Part shown: piece after piece, positions 16,449 through 25,584 of the stretch | Position numbering within the stretch: the stretch's first letter is position 1 | Layout of the letters: each line of letters opens with the position of its first letter | Source: Pseudonocardiaceae bacterium | GTDB lineage: Bacteria > Actinomycetota > Actinomycetes > Mycobacteriales > Pseudonocardiaceae | Direction: 5' to 3' | DNA length: 64,000 nt | NCBI GenBank assembly: GCA_009377865.1 | Contig: WHTH01000007.1 | Span: 1 to 64,000, forward strand | Program-made: the position numbers and the translations under genes | The notes under the pieces: generated by a model | Databases searched by the model: none | Told to the model about the DNA's origin: nothing | Seen by the model: the letters and a program-made list of their open reading frames with translations, nothing else

Positions 16449-18248
16449 ATGCGGATACCGCGGATTCCGAGGAAGAACGAACTGGACCCGCCCGAGGACC
16501 CTGCGATTGACGTCCTGCCGGCCTCGAACGGTGAGTACGTGCCCAAGCCTCCGAGCCGACGGCAGCGGGCGATCATGGCGCTGCAGGACCAGAAGATCGA
16601 AGAGCAGCGCCACAAGTTCGGGTTGAGCCGTCGTGACTTCGTCCGTACTGCGGCGGCCATGGGAATCGGAGTGTGGGCGGTCGACCAGGTGACGGGCGGG
16701 TTGTGGGGCCGGTATTCCTGGGCCGATGGCACCGCCACTACCGACGCTTGCGATCTCGAGAACCCCGGTTCGCAGCTGGCCAACCTGCCGGGCGAGTTCA
16801 TCTTGGACACTCAGGGCCATCACCTCGACGACGAAGGGCGGTGGCGGGTCGAGAACCCCGGCTTCAACGAGTTCCTGATGACATGGACCTCGCAGGCGAT
16901 GGGTGAGCATCCGGGGGCGAACCCGCCGCGCGGGTTCGGCGCCGGCGAGGTGGACCCGATCGCGAACCTCAATCGGTTCCATTACTTCAAGGAGATGTTC
17001 CTGGACTCATCGACGACGGTGAGCCTGCTTACTGCCCTGCCCAACCTTCCTGACGCGACGAACATCACCCCTATTGCCCACGCCAAGGAGACGATGGACC
17101 TGGCCAACAGCCTGTCCGGATCGCAGCGATGTTTCATTCACGCCTTCGCCCAGCCCAACCGCGGGTTCATGGGCCGTGACCGCAAGCCGCTTTACCAGGA
17201 CGAAGACTTCGCCTGGATGGAGGAAACGGCCAGAACGATTGGACCGTCCGGGTGGAAACTCTACTGCGGCTGGGGCGACGGCGGTCCGTCATCGAAACAC
17301 AGCTCGGGAGCGATGCCCGCCATGAACGGCTGGTGGTTCGACGACGACAACGGGATCGCGATTACCGAACACATCCGTAACCTGTCCCAGAAGTACGGCC
17401 TGCCGCCCGTTATCTGCACCCACAAGGGCTTGGCTTTCAACGGTGTCTTCGACTCCGCGAAGTTCTCCCCTCGCGACATGGGTGTGATCGGCCGGTTGTA
17501 CCCGGACGTGACGTTCTACACATATCACTCGGGATACGACGGCGAGCGCCAGTTGCCTTACCCGGGCGACGACAAGGTGAATTCGTCCAACCGAGGAGTC
17601 GATGCATTTATCAAGAGCCTGCGGGAAAACGGTATGGACGCCACCAGATTCGTCCCCGCCGGTCTCACGCACGGCAACTCTCCCAACATGTACGCTGAAC
17701 TCGGCACGGCGTGGTGGAACGTGATGCACGATGCCGATCAGGCAGCGCATATGCTGGGTAAACTCCTCACTTATGTGGGTCCGCGGCGCATCGTTCTGGG
17801 TACCGACTGCATCTGGTATGGTGCGCCGCAGCCCCAGTTTGTGATGTTGCGGGCGTTGCAGTTCAGTCCCAGGGCGAAGCAGCTCTATAACCTGCCTTAC
17901 GGCCTGGATGGTGACCGCTGGGACCCGCAGTGCAATGCGCTGTCCGGCGCCAGCTACACGTCTCCGCACCCGAACGTCCCGGACTGGCCCACGGACGGCA
18001 GCGTGCATCCCGAGCGCACCATTCGTAACGGGATTTTCGGACGCAATGCAGCGGCCGCCTACGGCCTCGACCCCGATGTCGTCCGGAACAAGATCTCCTG
18101 CGATGACGTCAACAAGCTGCGTGACAGCTATGTGCAGAACCCGGGCACCACGATGGAACGCACACCCCACAAGACCAACAAGATCCTCGGACCTCGCACG
18201 CGAAGGGAATTCTTCAATTACGTGAACTCCCCTGACTATTCCCCGTGA
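16449..18248 (+). CDS. Amidohydrolase-2 family metal hydrolase with Tat-like signal
   Basis: A 599-residue protein. After an unusually long 60-residue n-region comes SRRDFVRTAAAMGIGVWAV, a twin-arginine-type signal, so folded export with metal bound is likely. The body resembles amidohydrolase-2 (decarboxylase/hydrolase) barrels: LDTQGHHLDD near the start of the barrel, ICTHKGLAF, FYTYHSGYDG and VLGTDCIWYG offer His and Asp ligands. It is longer than common family members (300-350). Start ATG 16449 has GGGGAGG 6 bp upstream. The substrate is unknown. It begins a group with an unknown protein and a cupredoxin. Confidence 0.75.
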   Translation: MRIPRIPRKNELDPPEDPAIDVLPASNGEYVPKPPSRRQRAIMALQDQKIEEQRHKFGLSRRDFVRTAAAMGIGVWAVDQVTGGLWGRYSWADGTATTDACDLENPGSQLANLPGEFILDTQGHHLDDEGRWRVENPGFNEFLMTWTSQAMGEHPGANPPRGFGAGEVDPIANLNRFHYFKEMFLDSSTTVSLLTALPNLPDATNITPIAHAKETMDLANSLSGSQRCFIHAFAQPNRGFMGRDRKPLYQDEDFAWMEETARTIGPSGWKLYCGWGDGGPSSKHSSGAMPAMNGWWFDDDNGIAITEHIRNLSQKYGLPPVICTHKGLAFNGVFDSAKFSPRDMGVIGRLYPDVTFYTYHSGYDGERQLPYPGDDKVNSSNRGVDAFIKSLRENGMDATRFVPAGLTHGNSPNMYAELGTAWWNVMHDADQAAHMLGKLLTYVGPRRIVLGTDCIWYGAPQPQFVMLRALQFSPRAKQLYNLPYGLDGDRWDPQCNALSGASYTSPHPNVPDWPTDGSVHPERTIRNGIFGRNAAAAYGLDPDVVRNKISCDDVNKLRDSYVQNPGTTMERTPHKTNKILGPRTRREFFNYVNSPDYSP

Positions 18249-18298
18249 CACGGGCCGGCGGCGAGACTTCGACGAGCGAGAGATGAACGGAGAGGATT

Positions 18299-19012
18299 AT
18301 GCGCGGCAGAGTGAACGGGCCGATCATACCCATCCCCGACCCCCTTGGTGGGCGTGCGGATGACGAGCGGTCCGCGAACCGAGCACCCGACCCTGTCGAC
18401 CAGGCTCCCGATGTTGTCGACGAGGGAAGGCGTGCGGTCGAGGACGTGCCGAACCCGACGGAAGAGGCACCGGATGCACCACAGGAACCGGAGTCGTCAC
18501 AGGCGGGAGCGGCAACCGTCCATCGTCCCCCGTATCGAGCCGGTCCCAGTGGCGGCGACAACCACACTGTTACCAAGAACAACCCGCAAGCCGGGACAGT
18601 GATGGTGCTGGAGCACAACACACGGCAGGCGGCCTTCGTGCACTGCATCGGCAACGGTCCGATGTCGATGTTGCGAGTCGAGCACCCGGTAACGGAGCCG
18701 CTGTCGTCGGTGAAGATCGACTACTCGAGCGCCGTCCTGACCGACTCCGTCGTGATGAACGCGGTGGTCACCGGGTCGTCGAGCGGATGGCTCGGCCAGG
18801 GCGCCTCCCTGGGACCGAAGGAAGCACCCGATGACTGGGCGGGCACGATCGACATCCCGTTGGACAGGTCGCCCGAGGCCGGTGAGACCTTGACGATCCA
18901 GTTCGGCTTGCAGACTCACGCCGGTTGCCTGCCGTACCCAGTGCTCGGCTTGCCCGGCAGTCGCCCAGCTGAGACCGGCCGAGCCGCCTTCCCGCGAGTG
19001 TCCGTCAGTTAG
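18299..19012 (+). CDS. Unknown protein of the hydrolase/cupredoxin cluster
   Basis: A 237-residue protein I do not recognise. Residues 15-75 are rich in Pro, Glu and Asp (a flexible segment). Residues 85-215 look like a beta-rich domain (TVMVLEHNTRQAAFVHCIG, then SVKIDYSSAVLTDSVV, and ETLTIQFGLQTHAGCLPYPV) with two cysteines. No signal peptide is visible. GGAGAGG precedes ATG 18299. Placed 50 bp after the hydrolase and 41 bp before the cupredoxin, it is probably cotranscribed with both and may act with them. Confidence 0.65.
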   Translation: MRGRVNGPIIPIPDPLGGRADDERSANRAPDPVDQAPDVVDEGRRAVEDVPNPTEEAPDAPQEPESSQAGAATVHRPPYRAGPSGGDNHTVTKNNPQAGTVMVLEHNTRQAAFVHCIGNGPMSMLRVEHPVTEPLSSVKIDYSSAVLTDSVVMNAVVTGSSSGWLGQGASLGPKEAPDDWAGTIDIPLDRSPEAGETLTIQFGLQTHAGCLPYPVLGLPGSRPAETGRAAFPRVSVS

Positions 19013-19053
19013 CGAGAGCCATCACACCGGGTCAGAGAAAGGGAAGTGCCGCG

Positions 19054-19521
19054 ATGAAGGGTAGTCTGGCAAGACGAGGTAAGTCATTCTTCCGTAACTG
19101 GTGGAAGGTGGGTCTCGCTGTAGTGGTGCTGCTACCTGTTTTGGGTGGTGGTGCCTACGTGGCTGCCGACCCGATCACGGGCCAGGATCACCCGGGCGAT
19201 GTCACTGCCATAGAGAACAACTACGTCCCCGGCACGGTTCGGGTGCAGCAGGGCGAGGCCTTCAGCTTCGGCAATTACGATCCGCGCGCCGGCATTCCGG
19301 CCCACAGTGTCGTCGAGATCGTGCCCGGCTGCACCAGCCCGCCCTACACGGGCAACAACCCCGGCCAAGGCACATGCGATTACCCGAGGTTCAGTAGCGG
19401 CCTCGTTGACCATGGCCACGTGCACGATGTGAACGGGGTCGAATCGCTACCGCCGGGAACCTATGAGTTCACTTGTCAAGTCCACCCCGATATGAAGGGC
19501 ACCTTGATCGTGGAAGAATAA
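19054..19521 (+). CDS. Membrane-anchored cupredoxin (type 1 copper protein)
   Basis: A 155-residue protein with a basic N-terminus and one membrane anchor (VGLAVVVLLPVLGGGAYVAA), then a small beta-barrel domain. The type 1 copper ligands are visible: His84 in IPAHSVVEIV and Cys141, His144 and Met147 in FTCQVHPDMKGTL. Cys93 and Cys108 may form a disulfide. Such proteins carry electrons outside the membrane. As the third gene of this cluster it suggests that the exported hydrolase pathway involves a redox step or copper handling; that is inference. Confidence 0.85.
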   Translation: MKGSLARRGKSFFRNWWKVGLAVVVLLPVLGGGAYVAADPITGQDHPGDVTAIENNYVPGTVRVQQGEAFSFGNYDPRAGIPAHSVVEIVPGCTSPPYTGNNPGQGTCDYPRFSSGLVDHGHVHDVNGVESLPPGTYEFTCQVHPDMKGTLIVEE

Positions 19522-19598
19522 TGGCTCCTTCTTCTTGAAGCGGCCGACGCGACCCTCACCGCATCCGAGATCGATCTGAGCCCCACCTGCTGGCCGCG

Positions 19599-20282
19599 TT
19601 GGCCGCGGTGCCCGATCCGCGGTCACGGCGCGGGGTCCGTCATCGGTTCGCCGCGATCCTGGGGGTGGGGGTGTGCGCCGTGTTGGCCGGTGCGCGCACC
19701 TTTGCCGCGATTGCTGAGTGGACCCAGGACCTGCCGGTCGGGGTACGAGTCCGGCTCGGGCTGCGTCGCCGGGCGCCGTGTGAGTCGACGATCCGCCGCG
19801 TTTTGCAGGCCGTCGACGCCGACGCTCTGGATGGGGCCGCCTCGGCCTGGCTGGCGGCGCGATCCGCACCGGTGGAGGCGACCGGACCGGCAGCGGCACC
19901 GCAGGGGCGGATGATCAGCATCGACGGCAAGAGCGCCCGCGGTGCTCGCGGCCCCGACGGCCGTCCGGCGCATCTGCTGGCGGCGTTCGACCAGGCCAGC
20001 GGGGTCGTGCTCGGGCAGACCTCGGTGGACGGCAAGACCGACGAGATCACCGCGTTCGCCCCGTTGCTGGACCGCATCGACCTGACCGGCGCGATCGTCA
20101 CCGCCGATGCCCTGCACACCCAGCACCGCCACGCCGACTATCTGCACGTCCGCGGCGCGCACTACGTGCTGACGGTCAAGCGCAACCAGCCCAGCCTGCA
20201 CCACCAGCTCGCGAGCTTGCCGTGGGCGCAGATCCCCGCCGTCGACATAACCCAGGACAAGGGCCACGGCCGGGTCTGTTGA
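19599..20282 (+). pseudogene. ISAs1-family transposase, truncated at the 3' end
   Basis: 227 residues of an ISAs1 (H-repeat type) DDE transposase: AVPDPRSRRGVRHRFAAILG, GARTFAAIAEW, STIRRVLQAVDADALDGA, SIDGKSARGARG, TDEITAFAPLLDRIDLTGAI, VTADALHTQ and HYVLTVKRNQPSL. The conserved C-terminal third after DKGHGR is missing: the frame stops after VC and runs into unrelated sequence. The N-terminus extends upstream in frame (LLAALAAVPD), so the true start is before 19599. It lies at the tRNA-proximal end of the island, where it has apparently replaced most of the integrase gene. Confidence 0.8.
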
Positions 20283-20387
20283 ACCAGGGCAACAACGGAT
20301 CCGGCATCGGGTCGCCGTCGCCCGGCCACTCTTAAGTCTGATCATCCCAAAACTCGGCGACAGCATGGCGGCTCACCCGACCACCGA

Positions 20388-20528
20388 CGTGGACTGCTCG
20401 GCGCCCAGCCGTGGATGACGCAGGACGTCTACCTCGGCCGCAAGATGGTCGGTAGTGCGACCGCAGAGGCGTTGGAAGCTCTGACATTGCTCCCCCAGCT
20501 GGATTCGAACCAGCAACCCTGCGATTAA
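20388..20528 (+). pseudogene. C-terminal end of a tyrosine integrase, abutting tRNA-Asn
   Basis: In one frame the DNA reads LLGAQPWMTQDVYLGRKM, then GSATAEALEAL. This matches the last segment of actinobacterial integrases, in which the Tyr of MTQDVY is the DNA-cleaving nucleophile (codon 20430-20432). The frame runs into the antisense strand of the tRNA and stops at 20526-20528, inside the attachment repeat. Upstream of 20388 the rest of the gene is lost, replaced by the ISAs1 fragment. This is the likely source of the island's integration. Confidence 0.65.
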
Positions 20529-20536
20529 CAGTCGCA
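20489..20536 (-). repeat. attL-like direct repeat within tRNA-Asn
   Basis: Exact 48-bp partner of 4874-4921. It spans one base past the 3' end of the tRNA through the anticodon arm, so integration rebuilt a complete tRNA gene on this side. Confidence 0.92.
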
Positions 20537-20562
20537 TGCTCTGCCGATTGAGCTATGGGGGA
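20490..20562 (-). tRNA. tRNA-Asn (anticodon GTT)
   Basis: On the minus strand TCCCCCA pairs with TGGGGGA, the D arm is GCTCAATCGGCAGAGC, the anticodon loop is CTGTTAA and the T arm has GGTTCGAATCC. Length is 73 with discriminator G and no encoded CCA. Its 3' part is duplicated at the far end of the island. Confidence 0.95.
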
Positions 20563-20696
20563 AGGCGCCGCCCGGTACCGCTGCTCCGGACGGGACGTCT
20601 CACACCCTATCGCACCGCCCGCCGGGGTCGCGGCGGTGTGCCTCGTGATCCCGTGAGGGAGGATGAGCGCTCAGCAGACGACGAGGGAGGAACGGC

Positions 20697-20894
20697 ATGC
20701 TGAGGTTCCTGGTGGGAATGGCGACCGGATACGTGCTCGGTGCTCGGGCGGGCCGGCAGCGATACGAGCAGATCGTGCGGAACTACCGCCGGTTCGCCGA
20801 CCACCCCGCCGTGCAGGGCGCGGCCGGGGTGGCGCAGGCGCGGGCCACCGAGGCCCTCACCGGGCGGCCTCCGATGGAGCAGCATCGCCCCTGA
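20697..20894 (+). CDS. Small conserved protein of unknown function
   Basis: A 65-residue protein: [20 protein letters not shown], then [21 protein letters not shown] short glycine-rich hydrophobic N-terminus followed by an amphipathic helix is a pattern common in small actinobacterial YtxH-like membrane-associated proteins. GAGGGAGG precedes ATG 20697. Its end overlaps the convergent methyltransferase gene by 38 bp. Confidence 0.65.
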   Translation: MLRFLVGMATGYVLGARAGRQRYEQIVRNYRRFADHPAVQGAAGVAQARATEALTGRPPMEQHRP

Positions 20895-21651
20895 CGACCC
20901 GGGCGACGGCGAAGACCCGGCGGAACGGGAACCAGGTCACGCCGTCGGTCCTCGCGGGGTAGGCCGACCGCAGCCGAGGCGCGAGCTCATCGCGGAACTC
21001 GATCCACTCCGAGGACGTCAGCGAGTCGCGTACCGGGCGCAGCGCGGTCCCGGTGATCCAGTCGAGCACTGGGTCGGACCCGGTCAACCGGTGCAGGTAG
21101 GTGGTCTCCCACACGTCGACCGCCGCGCCGGTCGCGGCGAGCAACGCGGCGTAGCCCGCAGGTTCGAGCACCGCCTCCGGCCCGCGCAGGTCGAGCAGCC
21201 CCCGCCAGGGCGGCTCGGCCGCCAACCGCCGGATCTCGGTGTGCGAGCGGGCGGCGAAGTTCCCGGGCACCTGCACCGCCAGCCAGGCGCCAGCAGGCAA
21301 CCCGGCCACCCAGCCACGGAGCAGCTCGCCGTGACCCGGCACCCAGTGCAGCACCGCGTTGCACACCACGACATCGGTGTCGGGCGCCGGCTGCCACGAA
21401 CCGACGTCGCCGAGTTCGGCCGGCATTCCACGCTCGCGAGCGGCCGCGACCATCTCGGGTGAACTGTCGATCGCCTCGAGCCGCGCACCCGGCCACCGTC
21501 TCGCCAGCTCCACGGTCAGCGTCCCCGGTCCGCATCCGAGGTCGACCACCCGCCGCGGATCGGGGGCGCGCACCCGAGCGAGCAGGTCGTGAAACGGCCG
21601 CGCCCGGTGGTCACCGAAGCTGAGGTAGGTGGCGGGATCCCAGGTCGTCAC
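20857..21651 (-). CDS. tam: Trans-aconitate 2-methyltransferase-like
   Basis: A 264-residue SAM-dependent methyltransferase. It begins [19 protein letters not shown], the hallmark start of Tam proteins, followed by motif [21 protein letters not shown], the acidic SAM residue in [10 protein letters not shown], and [14 protein letters not shown]. Tam methylates trans-aconitate, an inhibitor of the citric acid cycle. Start GTG 21651 overlaps the preceding gene stop by 4 nt, so it is coupled to the dnaG-containing operon. Confidence 0.87.
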   Translation of the reverse strand: MTTWDPATYLSFGDHRARPFHDLLARVRAPDPRRVVDLGCGPGTLTVELARRWPGARLEAIDSSPEMVAAARERGMPAELGDVGSWQPAPDTDVVVCNAVLHWVPGHGELLRGWVAGLPAGAWLAVQVPGNFAARSHTEIRRLAAEPPWRGLLDLRGPEAVLEPAGYAALLAATGAAVDVWETTYLHRLTGSDPVLDWITGTALRPVRDSLTSSEWIEFRDELAPRLRSAYPARTDGVTWFPFRRVFAVARVVRGDAAPSEAAR

Positions 21652-22190
21652 GGCTCCGACCGGGCCTGCCGCAGCCGGGTAGCCAGCTCCGCTGCGACGG
21701 CCGCCACGACATCGCGGTCGGTCCCCGGGTCGGGACGAACCTGCAGCACCACCCCGTCGCGGCCGGGAATCTTGCGCTGCACGAACCGGGCACCGCCACC
21801 GGGCAGCTCGCGGTAATGGCTGGAGCGTATCGACCCGGTAACCCTGGCCTGCACGATCTCGGGAACCTTGCCGGGCTCGGCGAGCCGAAGCTGCCGCGGT
21901 GGTAGCTCGGCGAGCAGTTCGGCGTCGCCGGCCTGCCCGTCGGGCACCGCCTCGGTGAGCGCGAGGGCGCTGCGGTCCCACACCGCCTTGCTCACCTGAT
22001 GCCAGCCGATCCGCCGCACGGTGTCGCCCTCGGGCACCCACAGCCCGAACTGGGTGAGCACCAGATGCCCGCCTCGTGCCAGGGTGCCCACCGCGAGGAC
22101 GTCTTCGCCGGGGTCGAGCCGGCCGGTGAAGCCCTCCGGCAGCGTCGGCGCGCGCAGCAGGGCGCACCACAGCCGTCGCCAGGCGATCAC
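21648..22190 (-). CDS. Conserved hypothetical protein coupled to dnaG
   Basis: A 180-residue soluble protein without recognisable motifs. It has a PH-like or beta-rich look in the first half ([20 protein letters not shown], then [15 protein letters not shown]) and an Arg-rich basic C-terminus. Start GTG 22190 and stop 21648 overlap dnaG and tam by 4 nt each. Its function is unknown. Confidence 0.7.
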   Translation of the reverse strand: MIAWRRLWCALLRAPTLPEGFTGRLDPGEDVLAVGTLARGGHLVLTQFGLWVPEGDTVRRIGWHQVSKAVWDRSALALTEAVPDGQAGDAELLAELPPRQLRLAEPGKVPEIVQARVTGSIRSSHYRELPGGGARFVQRKIPGRDGVVLQVRPDPGTDRDVVAAVAAELATRLRQARSEP

Positions 22191-24070
22191 TGCAGCGCGC
22201 CCATCGCCTGCTCCCGCAGCGCCTTGTGGTACTGCTCGAGCGCGACGAGGTCACCGAACAGGTTGTGGAACTCGTCGGTGTCCTGGTCGGGCGACAGCCG
22301 TTGCAGCCGCGATTTCAGCTCACCGATCTGCCGCCCGACCAGCTCGGCCTGCAGCCCCGCCAGCACCCCGTTGACGTAGCGTGGATCGGTCTCGTCCTTC
22401 GTCGGGAGGATCTCGACGGCGAGCTCGGACAGCAGGGCGCGCGTTGATGGCTGCGCGCAGTGCTCGCGCACCGCGTCGATCCATTCCGGACCCGACAAGC
22501 CCGCAGCGCACCCGCCGGCTGCCAGCACGGCGCGATGGACCTCGCGGTAGGCGGGGTGTCCGAACGCCTGGTGCGGCAGCGTGTCATAGACCGGTCCGGC
22601 CAGCGCGGGCAGCTGCAGCGCGGCCTTGAGCACATTGCGCTGCGCGACCAGGTGCGGATCCGTGCGCGACGGCAGCGGCGGTCCTTCCGGCCCAGGCTCG
22701 GCGTCCGATGTCCGGCGTCGCCGCGGTGCGCTGGCCGGGGCCCCCGCGGTCTCCCGCACCCGCCGCAGCACGGCGCCGACGTCGGCCCAGCCCACCCAGC
22801 CGGCGAGCTGGCGCGCGTACTCGTCGCGCAGCGCCACATCCTTGATCCGCGCCACCAGCGGCACGGTGCGCCGAAGCGCCTCCACCCGGCCCTCGGGGGT
22901 CTCGAGATCGTGCTCGGCCAGTACCGCGCGGACCGCGAAGGAAAACAGCGGCTGACGTCGTGCGACGAGGTCGCGCACCGCGGCATCGCCCTTCGACTGC
23001 CGCAGCTCGCACGGGTCCATACCCTCGGCGGCGACGGCGATGAAGGTCTGTGCGGCGAAGCGCTGCTCATCGTCGAACGCCTTGAGCGCCGCCTGCCGGC
23101 CCGCCTCGTCCCCGTCGAAGGTGAAGATCACCTCGCCGCGGAAGGCATCGTCGTCCATCAGCAGCCGGCGCAGCACCGAGATGTGGTCGACGCCGAACGC
23201 CGTCCCGCAGGACGCCACCGCGGTGGGCACCCCCGACAGGTGCATCGCCATCACGTCGGTGTAGCCCTCGACCACCACCACCTGGTGACGGCGGGCGATC
23301 TCCCGCTTGGCCTTGTCGATGCCGAAGAGCACCTGCGACTTCTTGTAGACCGGGCTCTCGCTGGTGTTGAGATACTTGGCCTCGATGCGGTCGTCGTCGA
23401 ACAGCCGGCGCGCGCCGAAGCCGACGACGTCGCCGCCGAGGTCGCGGATCGGCCACAGCAGCCGCCGGTGAAACCGGTCGATCGGACCCTGCCTGCCCTC
23501 CCGGCACAGCTGCGCCGTGTAGAGCTCGGTCAGCTCGAAGCCCCGTCCGAGCAGATGCTTGGTCAGCCGGTCCCACCCCGACGGCGCGAACCCGCAGCCG
23601 AAGTCGACCGCCGCTGCTTCATCGAAGCCGCGGTCGGTGAGGAACTCCCGCGCCGACCGGGCCTCCGGTGAGTGCAGCAGCTCGGCGTAGAACTCGGCGG
23701 CGAGCTTGTTGGCTTCCACGATCCGGGAGCGGGTGCCCCGGTCGCGCTGCACCGACGACCCGCCGCCGGTGTAGGTCAGCCGGATCCCGACCCGATCGGC
23801 GAGCCGCTCGACCGCTTCGACGAACCCCAGGTGCTCGATCTTCATCACGAAGTCGACGACCGAGCCGCCCTCACCGCATCCGAAGCAGTGGAACGTGCCG
23901 TGGCCGGGGCGCACGTTGAACGAGGGGGTCTTCTCGTCGTGGAACGGGCACAGCCCCTTCAGCGAGCCCGCTCCGGCGCGGCGCAATGCCACGTAGTCGC
24001 CGACCACCTCGTCGATCTGGTTGCGCTCGCGGACCTCCGCGATGTCGGAGTCCCGGATACGTCCCGCCAC
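22187..24070 (-). CDS. dnaG: DNA primase
   Basis: A 627-residue primase making RNA primers at the replication fork. Residues 38-65 form the zinc-binding domain ([15 protein letters not shown], then [10 protein letters not shown]). The TOPRIM core shows [13 protein letters not shown] with its catalytic Glu, [16 protein letters not shown], and [12 protein letters not shown]. The last 170 residues form the helicase-binding region. Start GTG 24070. Two downstream genes follow with 4-nt overlaps. Confidence 0.96.
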   Translation of the reverse strand: MAGRIRDSDIAEVRERNQIDEVVGDYVALRRAGAGSLKGLCPFHDEKTPSFNVRPGHGTFHCFGCGEGGSVVDFVMKIEHLGFVEAVERLADRVGIRLTYTGGGSSVQRDRGTRSRIVEANKLAAEFYAELLHSPEARSAREFLTDRGFDEAAAVDFGCGFAPSGWDRLTKHLLGRGFELTELYTAQLCREGRQGPIDRFHRRLLWPIRDLGGDVVGFGARRLFDDDRIEAKYLNTSESPVYKKSQVLFGIDKAKREIARRHQVVVVEGYTDVMAMHLSGVPTAVASCGTAFGVDHISVLRRLLMDDDAFRGEVIFTFDGDEAGRQAALKAFDDEQRFAAQTFIAVAAEGMDPCELRQSKGDAAVRDLVARRQPLFSFAVRAVLAEHDLETPEGRVEALRRTVPLVARIKDVALRDEYARQLAGWVGWADVGAVLRRVRETAGAPASAPRRRRTSDAEPGPEGPPLPSRTDPHLVAQRNVLKAALQLPALAGPVYDTLPHQAFGHPAYREVHRAVLAAGGCAAGLSGPEWIDAVREHCAQPSTRALLSELAVEILPTKDETDPRYVNGVLAGLQAELVGRQIGELKSRLQRLSPDQDTDEFHNLFGDLVALEQYHKALREQAMGALQ

Positions 24071-24105
24071 GGATAGCGAGTCTAGGTCGTGTCACACCTC
24101 GGTCG

Positions 24106-24132
24106 TGTCACACCTCGGCACGCCGTCCCGTC
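24106..24132 (+). promoter_or_regulatory. ECF41-like promoter TGTCACA-N16-CGTC
   Basis: TGTCACA at 24106-24112 is followed after exactly 16 bases by CGTC at 24129-24132, 40 bp before the membrane-protein start. As I recall, this is the published signature of ECF41 sigma factors, and an ECF41-type gene lies just downstream. A second TGTCACA at 24090-24096 belongs to a 16-bp tandem duplication (24085-24116) but has no matching CGTC. Confidence 0.65.
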
Positions 24133-24171
24133 CCTCGTGTGCAGCGATCCGACGACGAGGAGGGGTGGACC

Positions 24172-24591
24172 ATGCTGACGATGGCTCGCTGGGTGGCGGT
24201 GCTGGCCGGCTTCTTCTATCTGGTGTTCGGCATGTGGGCGTTCGCGGCGCCGGGGTCCTTCGCGGAGACGGTGGCTTCCTTTCCGCCGTACAACGTGCAC
24301 TACCTGCACGATCTGGGCGCGTTCCAGGTCGGCCTCGGGGTCGCGCTGCTCGCCGCGGTGATCTGGTCGAACGCCCTGGGCGCGGTGCTCGCGGGGGTGG
24401 CGGCAACGTCGGTTCTGCACACGGTGTCGCATGTGACCGACCACGGTCTCGGCGGCCGGGCCTCCGATCCGTACTCCCTCGGGCTGCTCGCCGTGGTGGT
24501 GCTCGTCGGCCTCGTCGCGGCAGCGCGCCGCACCCCCTCCCCGCAGGTACGCGCCGGCGCGAGTTCCGATCGCCCTCCTTCCCGTCTATGA
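24172..24591 (+). CDS. Four-helix membrane protein, probable ECF41 target
   Basis: A 139-residue protein with four hydrophobic segments (WVAVLAGFFYLVFGMWAF, FQVGLGVALLAAVIWSN, GAVLAGVAATSVLHTV, LGLLAVVVLVGLVAAAR), of DoxX- or DUF4383-like size; family uncertain. GAGGAGGGG precedes ATG 24172. It lies downstream of the ECF41-like promoter and 79 bp before the sigma factor, so the two may form an autoregulated operon. Confidence 0.65.
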   Translation: MLTMARWVAVLAGFFYLVFGMWAFAAPGSFAETVASFPPYNVHYLHDLGAFQVGLGVALLAAVIWSNALGAVLAGVAATSVLHTVSHVTDHGLGGRASDPYSLGLLAVVVLVGLVAAARRTPSPQVRAGASSDRPPSRL

Positions 24592-24670
24592 ACTCGACGC
24601 GGTGGAGCCCGGCTCGGCGTCTGACCCCCACGGCGTCGAGCTCATGGACACCGCGGCGGCGGGTGGCAGG

Positions 24671-25579
24671 ATGAGCGCTGTGAGCACGGGTGTCGATGCG
24701 CTGGCTGCCGAGTTCCAGCAGCATCGGTCGCACCTGCTCGGGGTGGGCTACCGACTGACCGGCAGCTGGGCCGACGCCGAGGACGCGGTACAGGAGAGCT
24801 GGCTGCGACTGCAGCGCACCGGGCGCGAGGAGGTGCACGACCTGCGCGGCTGGCTCACGGTCGTGGTAGGGCGGCTGTGCCTGGACCGGCTACGCTCGGC
24901 CGCCGCGCGGCGCGAACGCTACGTCGGGCCGTGGCTTCCCGAGCCGCTGGTGACGTCGCTCGACGAGCCGGCAGACGATGTGGTTCGCGACGAGGGTGTG
25001 CGGATGGCGGCGCTGGTGGTGCTGGAGCGGCTGACCCCCGACCAGCGCATCGCATTCGTGCTGCACGACGCGTTCGGCGTGCCCTTCGACGAGATCGCCG
25101 CCGTGCTGGGCTGCTCGGTGTCCGCCGCACGGCAGCACGCCTCCCGCGGGCGGCGGTCGGTTGCCGACGCCGACCCGCCCCCGCGCGCAGCATTGTCCGA
25201 GCAGCGCCGGGTGCTCGAGGCGCTGACGACCGCGCTCGCCGCCGCCGACCTCGATGCGGTGGTCGCGCTGCTGCATCCCGATGCCGTCCTGCTGGGCGAC
25301 GGTGGCGGCAAGGAGCGCACCGCCCGTCGCCCGGTCGCGGGGGCCGAGAAGGTGGCCCGGTTCCTGCTCGGCCTGCTCGAGCGTTACGGCGCCGACCAAC
25401 TCACCGCCGCCGGTCCGGTCCTCGTCAACGGTGATCTGGGCCTGCTCATCCCGGCCTCACCGGGCGACGCCGACCACCCGACGCCGATCGCCCGTCGCGT
25501 CTCCGGTTTCGCGGTGCGCGACGGGCGGATCTCCACGATCTACGACATCGTCAACCCCGACAAGCTGACCCGCCTCTGA
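24671..25579 (+). CDS. ECF41-type RNA polymerase sigma factor with SnoaL-like C-terminal domain
   Basis: A 302-residue sigma factor. Region 2 (HRSHLLGVGYRLTGSWADAE, then AVQESWLRLQ) and region 4 (LTPDQRIAFVLHDAFGVPFD, then AAVLGCSVSAARQHASRGRR) are followed by an NTF2/SnoaL-like domain. The ECF41 markers are all present: WLPEP in the linker, DGGGK, and YDIVNPDKL at the end. In this group the C-terminal domain replaces an anti-sigma factor and tunes activity. Start ATG 24671 is preferred. The convergent neighbour is a carboxymuconolactone decarboxylase, the classical partner. Confidence 0.92.
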   Translation: MSAVSTGVDALAAEFQQHRSHLLGVGYRLTGSWADAEDAVQESWLRLQRTGREEVHDLRGWLTVVVGRLCLDRLRSAAARRERYVGPWLPEPLVTSLDEPADDVVRDEGVRMAALVVLERLTPDQRIAFVLHDAFGVPFDEIAAVLGCSVSAARQHASRGRRSVADADPPPRAALSEQRRVLEALTTALAAADLDAVVALLHPDAVLLGDGGGKERTARRPVAGAEKVARFLLGLLERYGADQLTAAGPVLVNGDLGLLIPASPGDADHPTPIARRVSGFAVRDGRISTIYDIVNPDKLTRL

Positions 25580-25584
25580 CCCTC

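Larger units (their letters stand above)
4874..20536. mobile_element. 15.6-kb genomic island integrated in tRNA-Asn
   Basis: An exact 48-bp direct repeat, the 3' part of tRNA-Asn from the anticodon stem to one base past the discriminator, occurs at 4874-4921 and again inside the intact tRNA at 20489-20536. The polarity (intact tRNA, then element, then displaced 3' copy) is that left by a tyrosine integrase. Inside are a toxin-antitoxin-like module, two transposase remnants, two symporter systems, a two-component system, an IclR regulator and a Tat-type hydrolase with a cupredoxin. Only the last part of an integrase gene survives at the tRNA side, so the island is probably fixed. The 15.3-19.5 kb part looks clearly more A/T-rich than the flanks. 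Confidence 0.85.
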
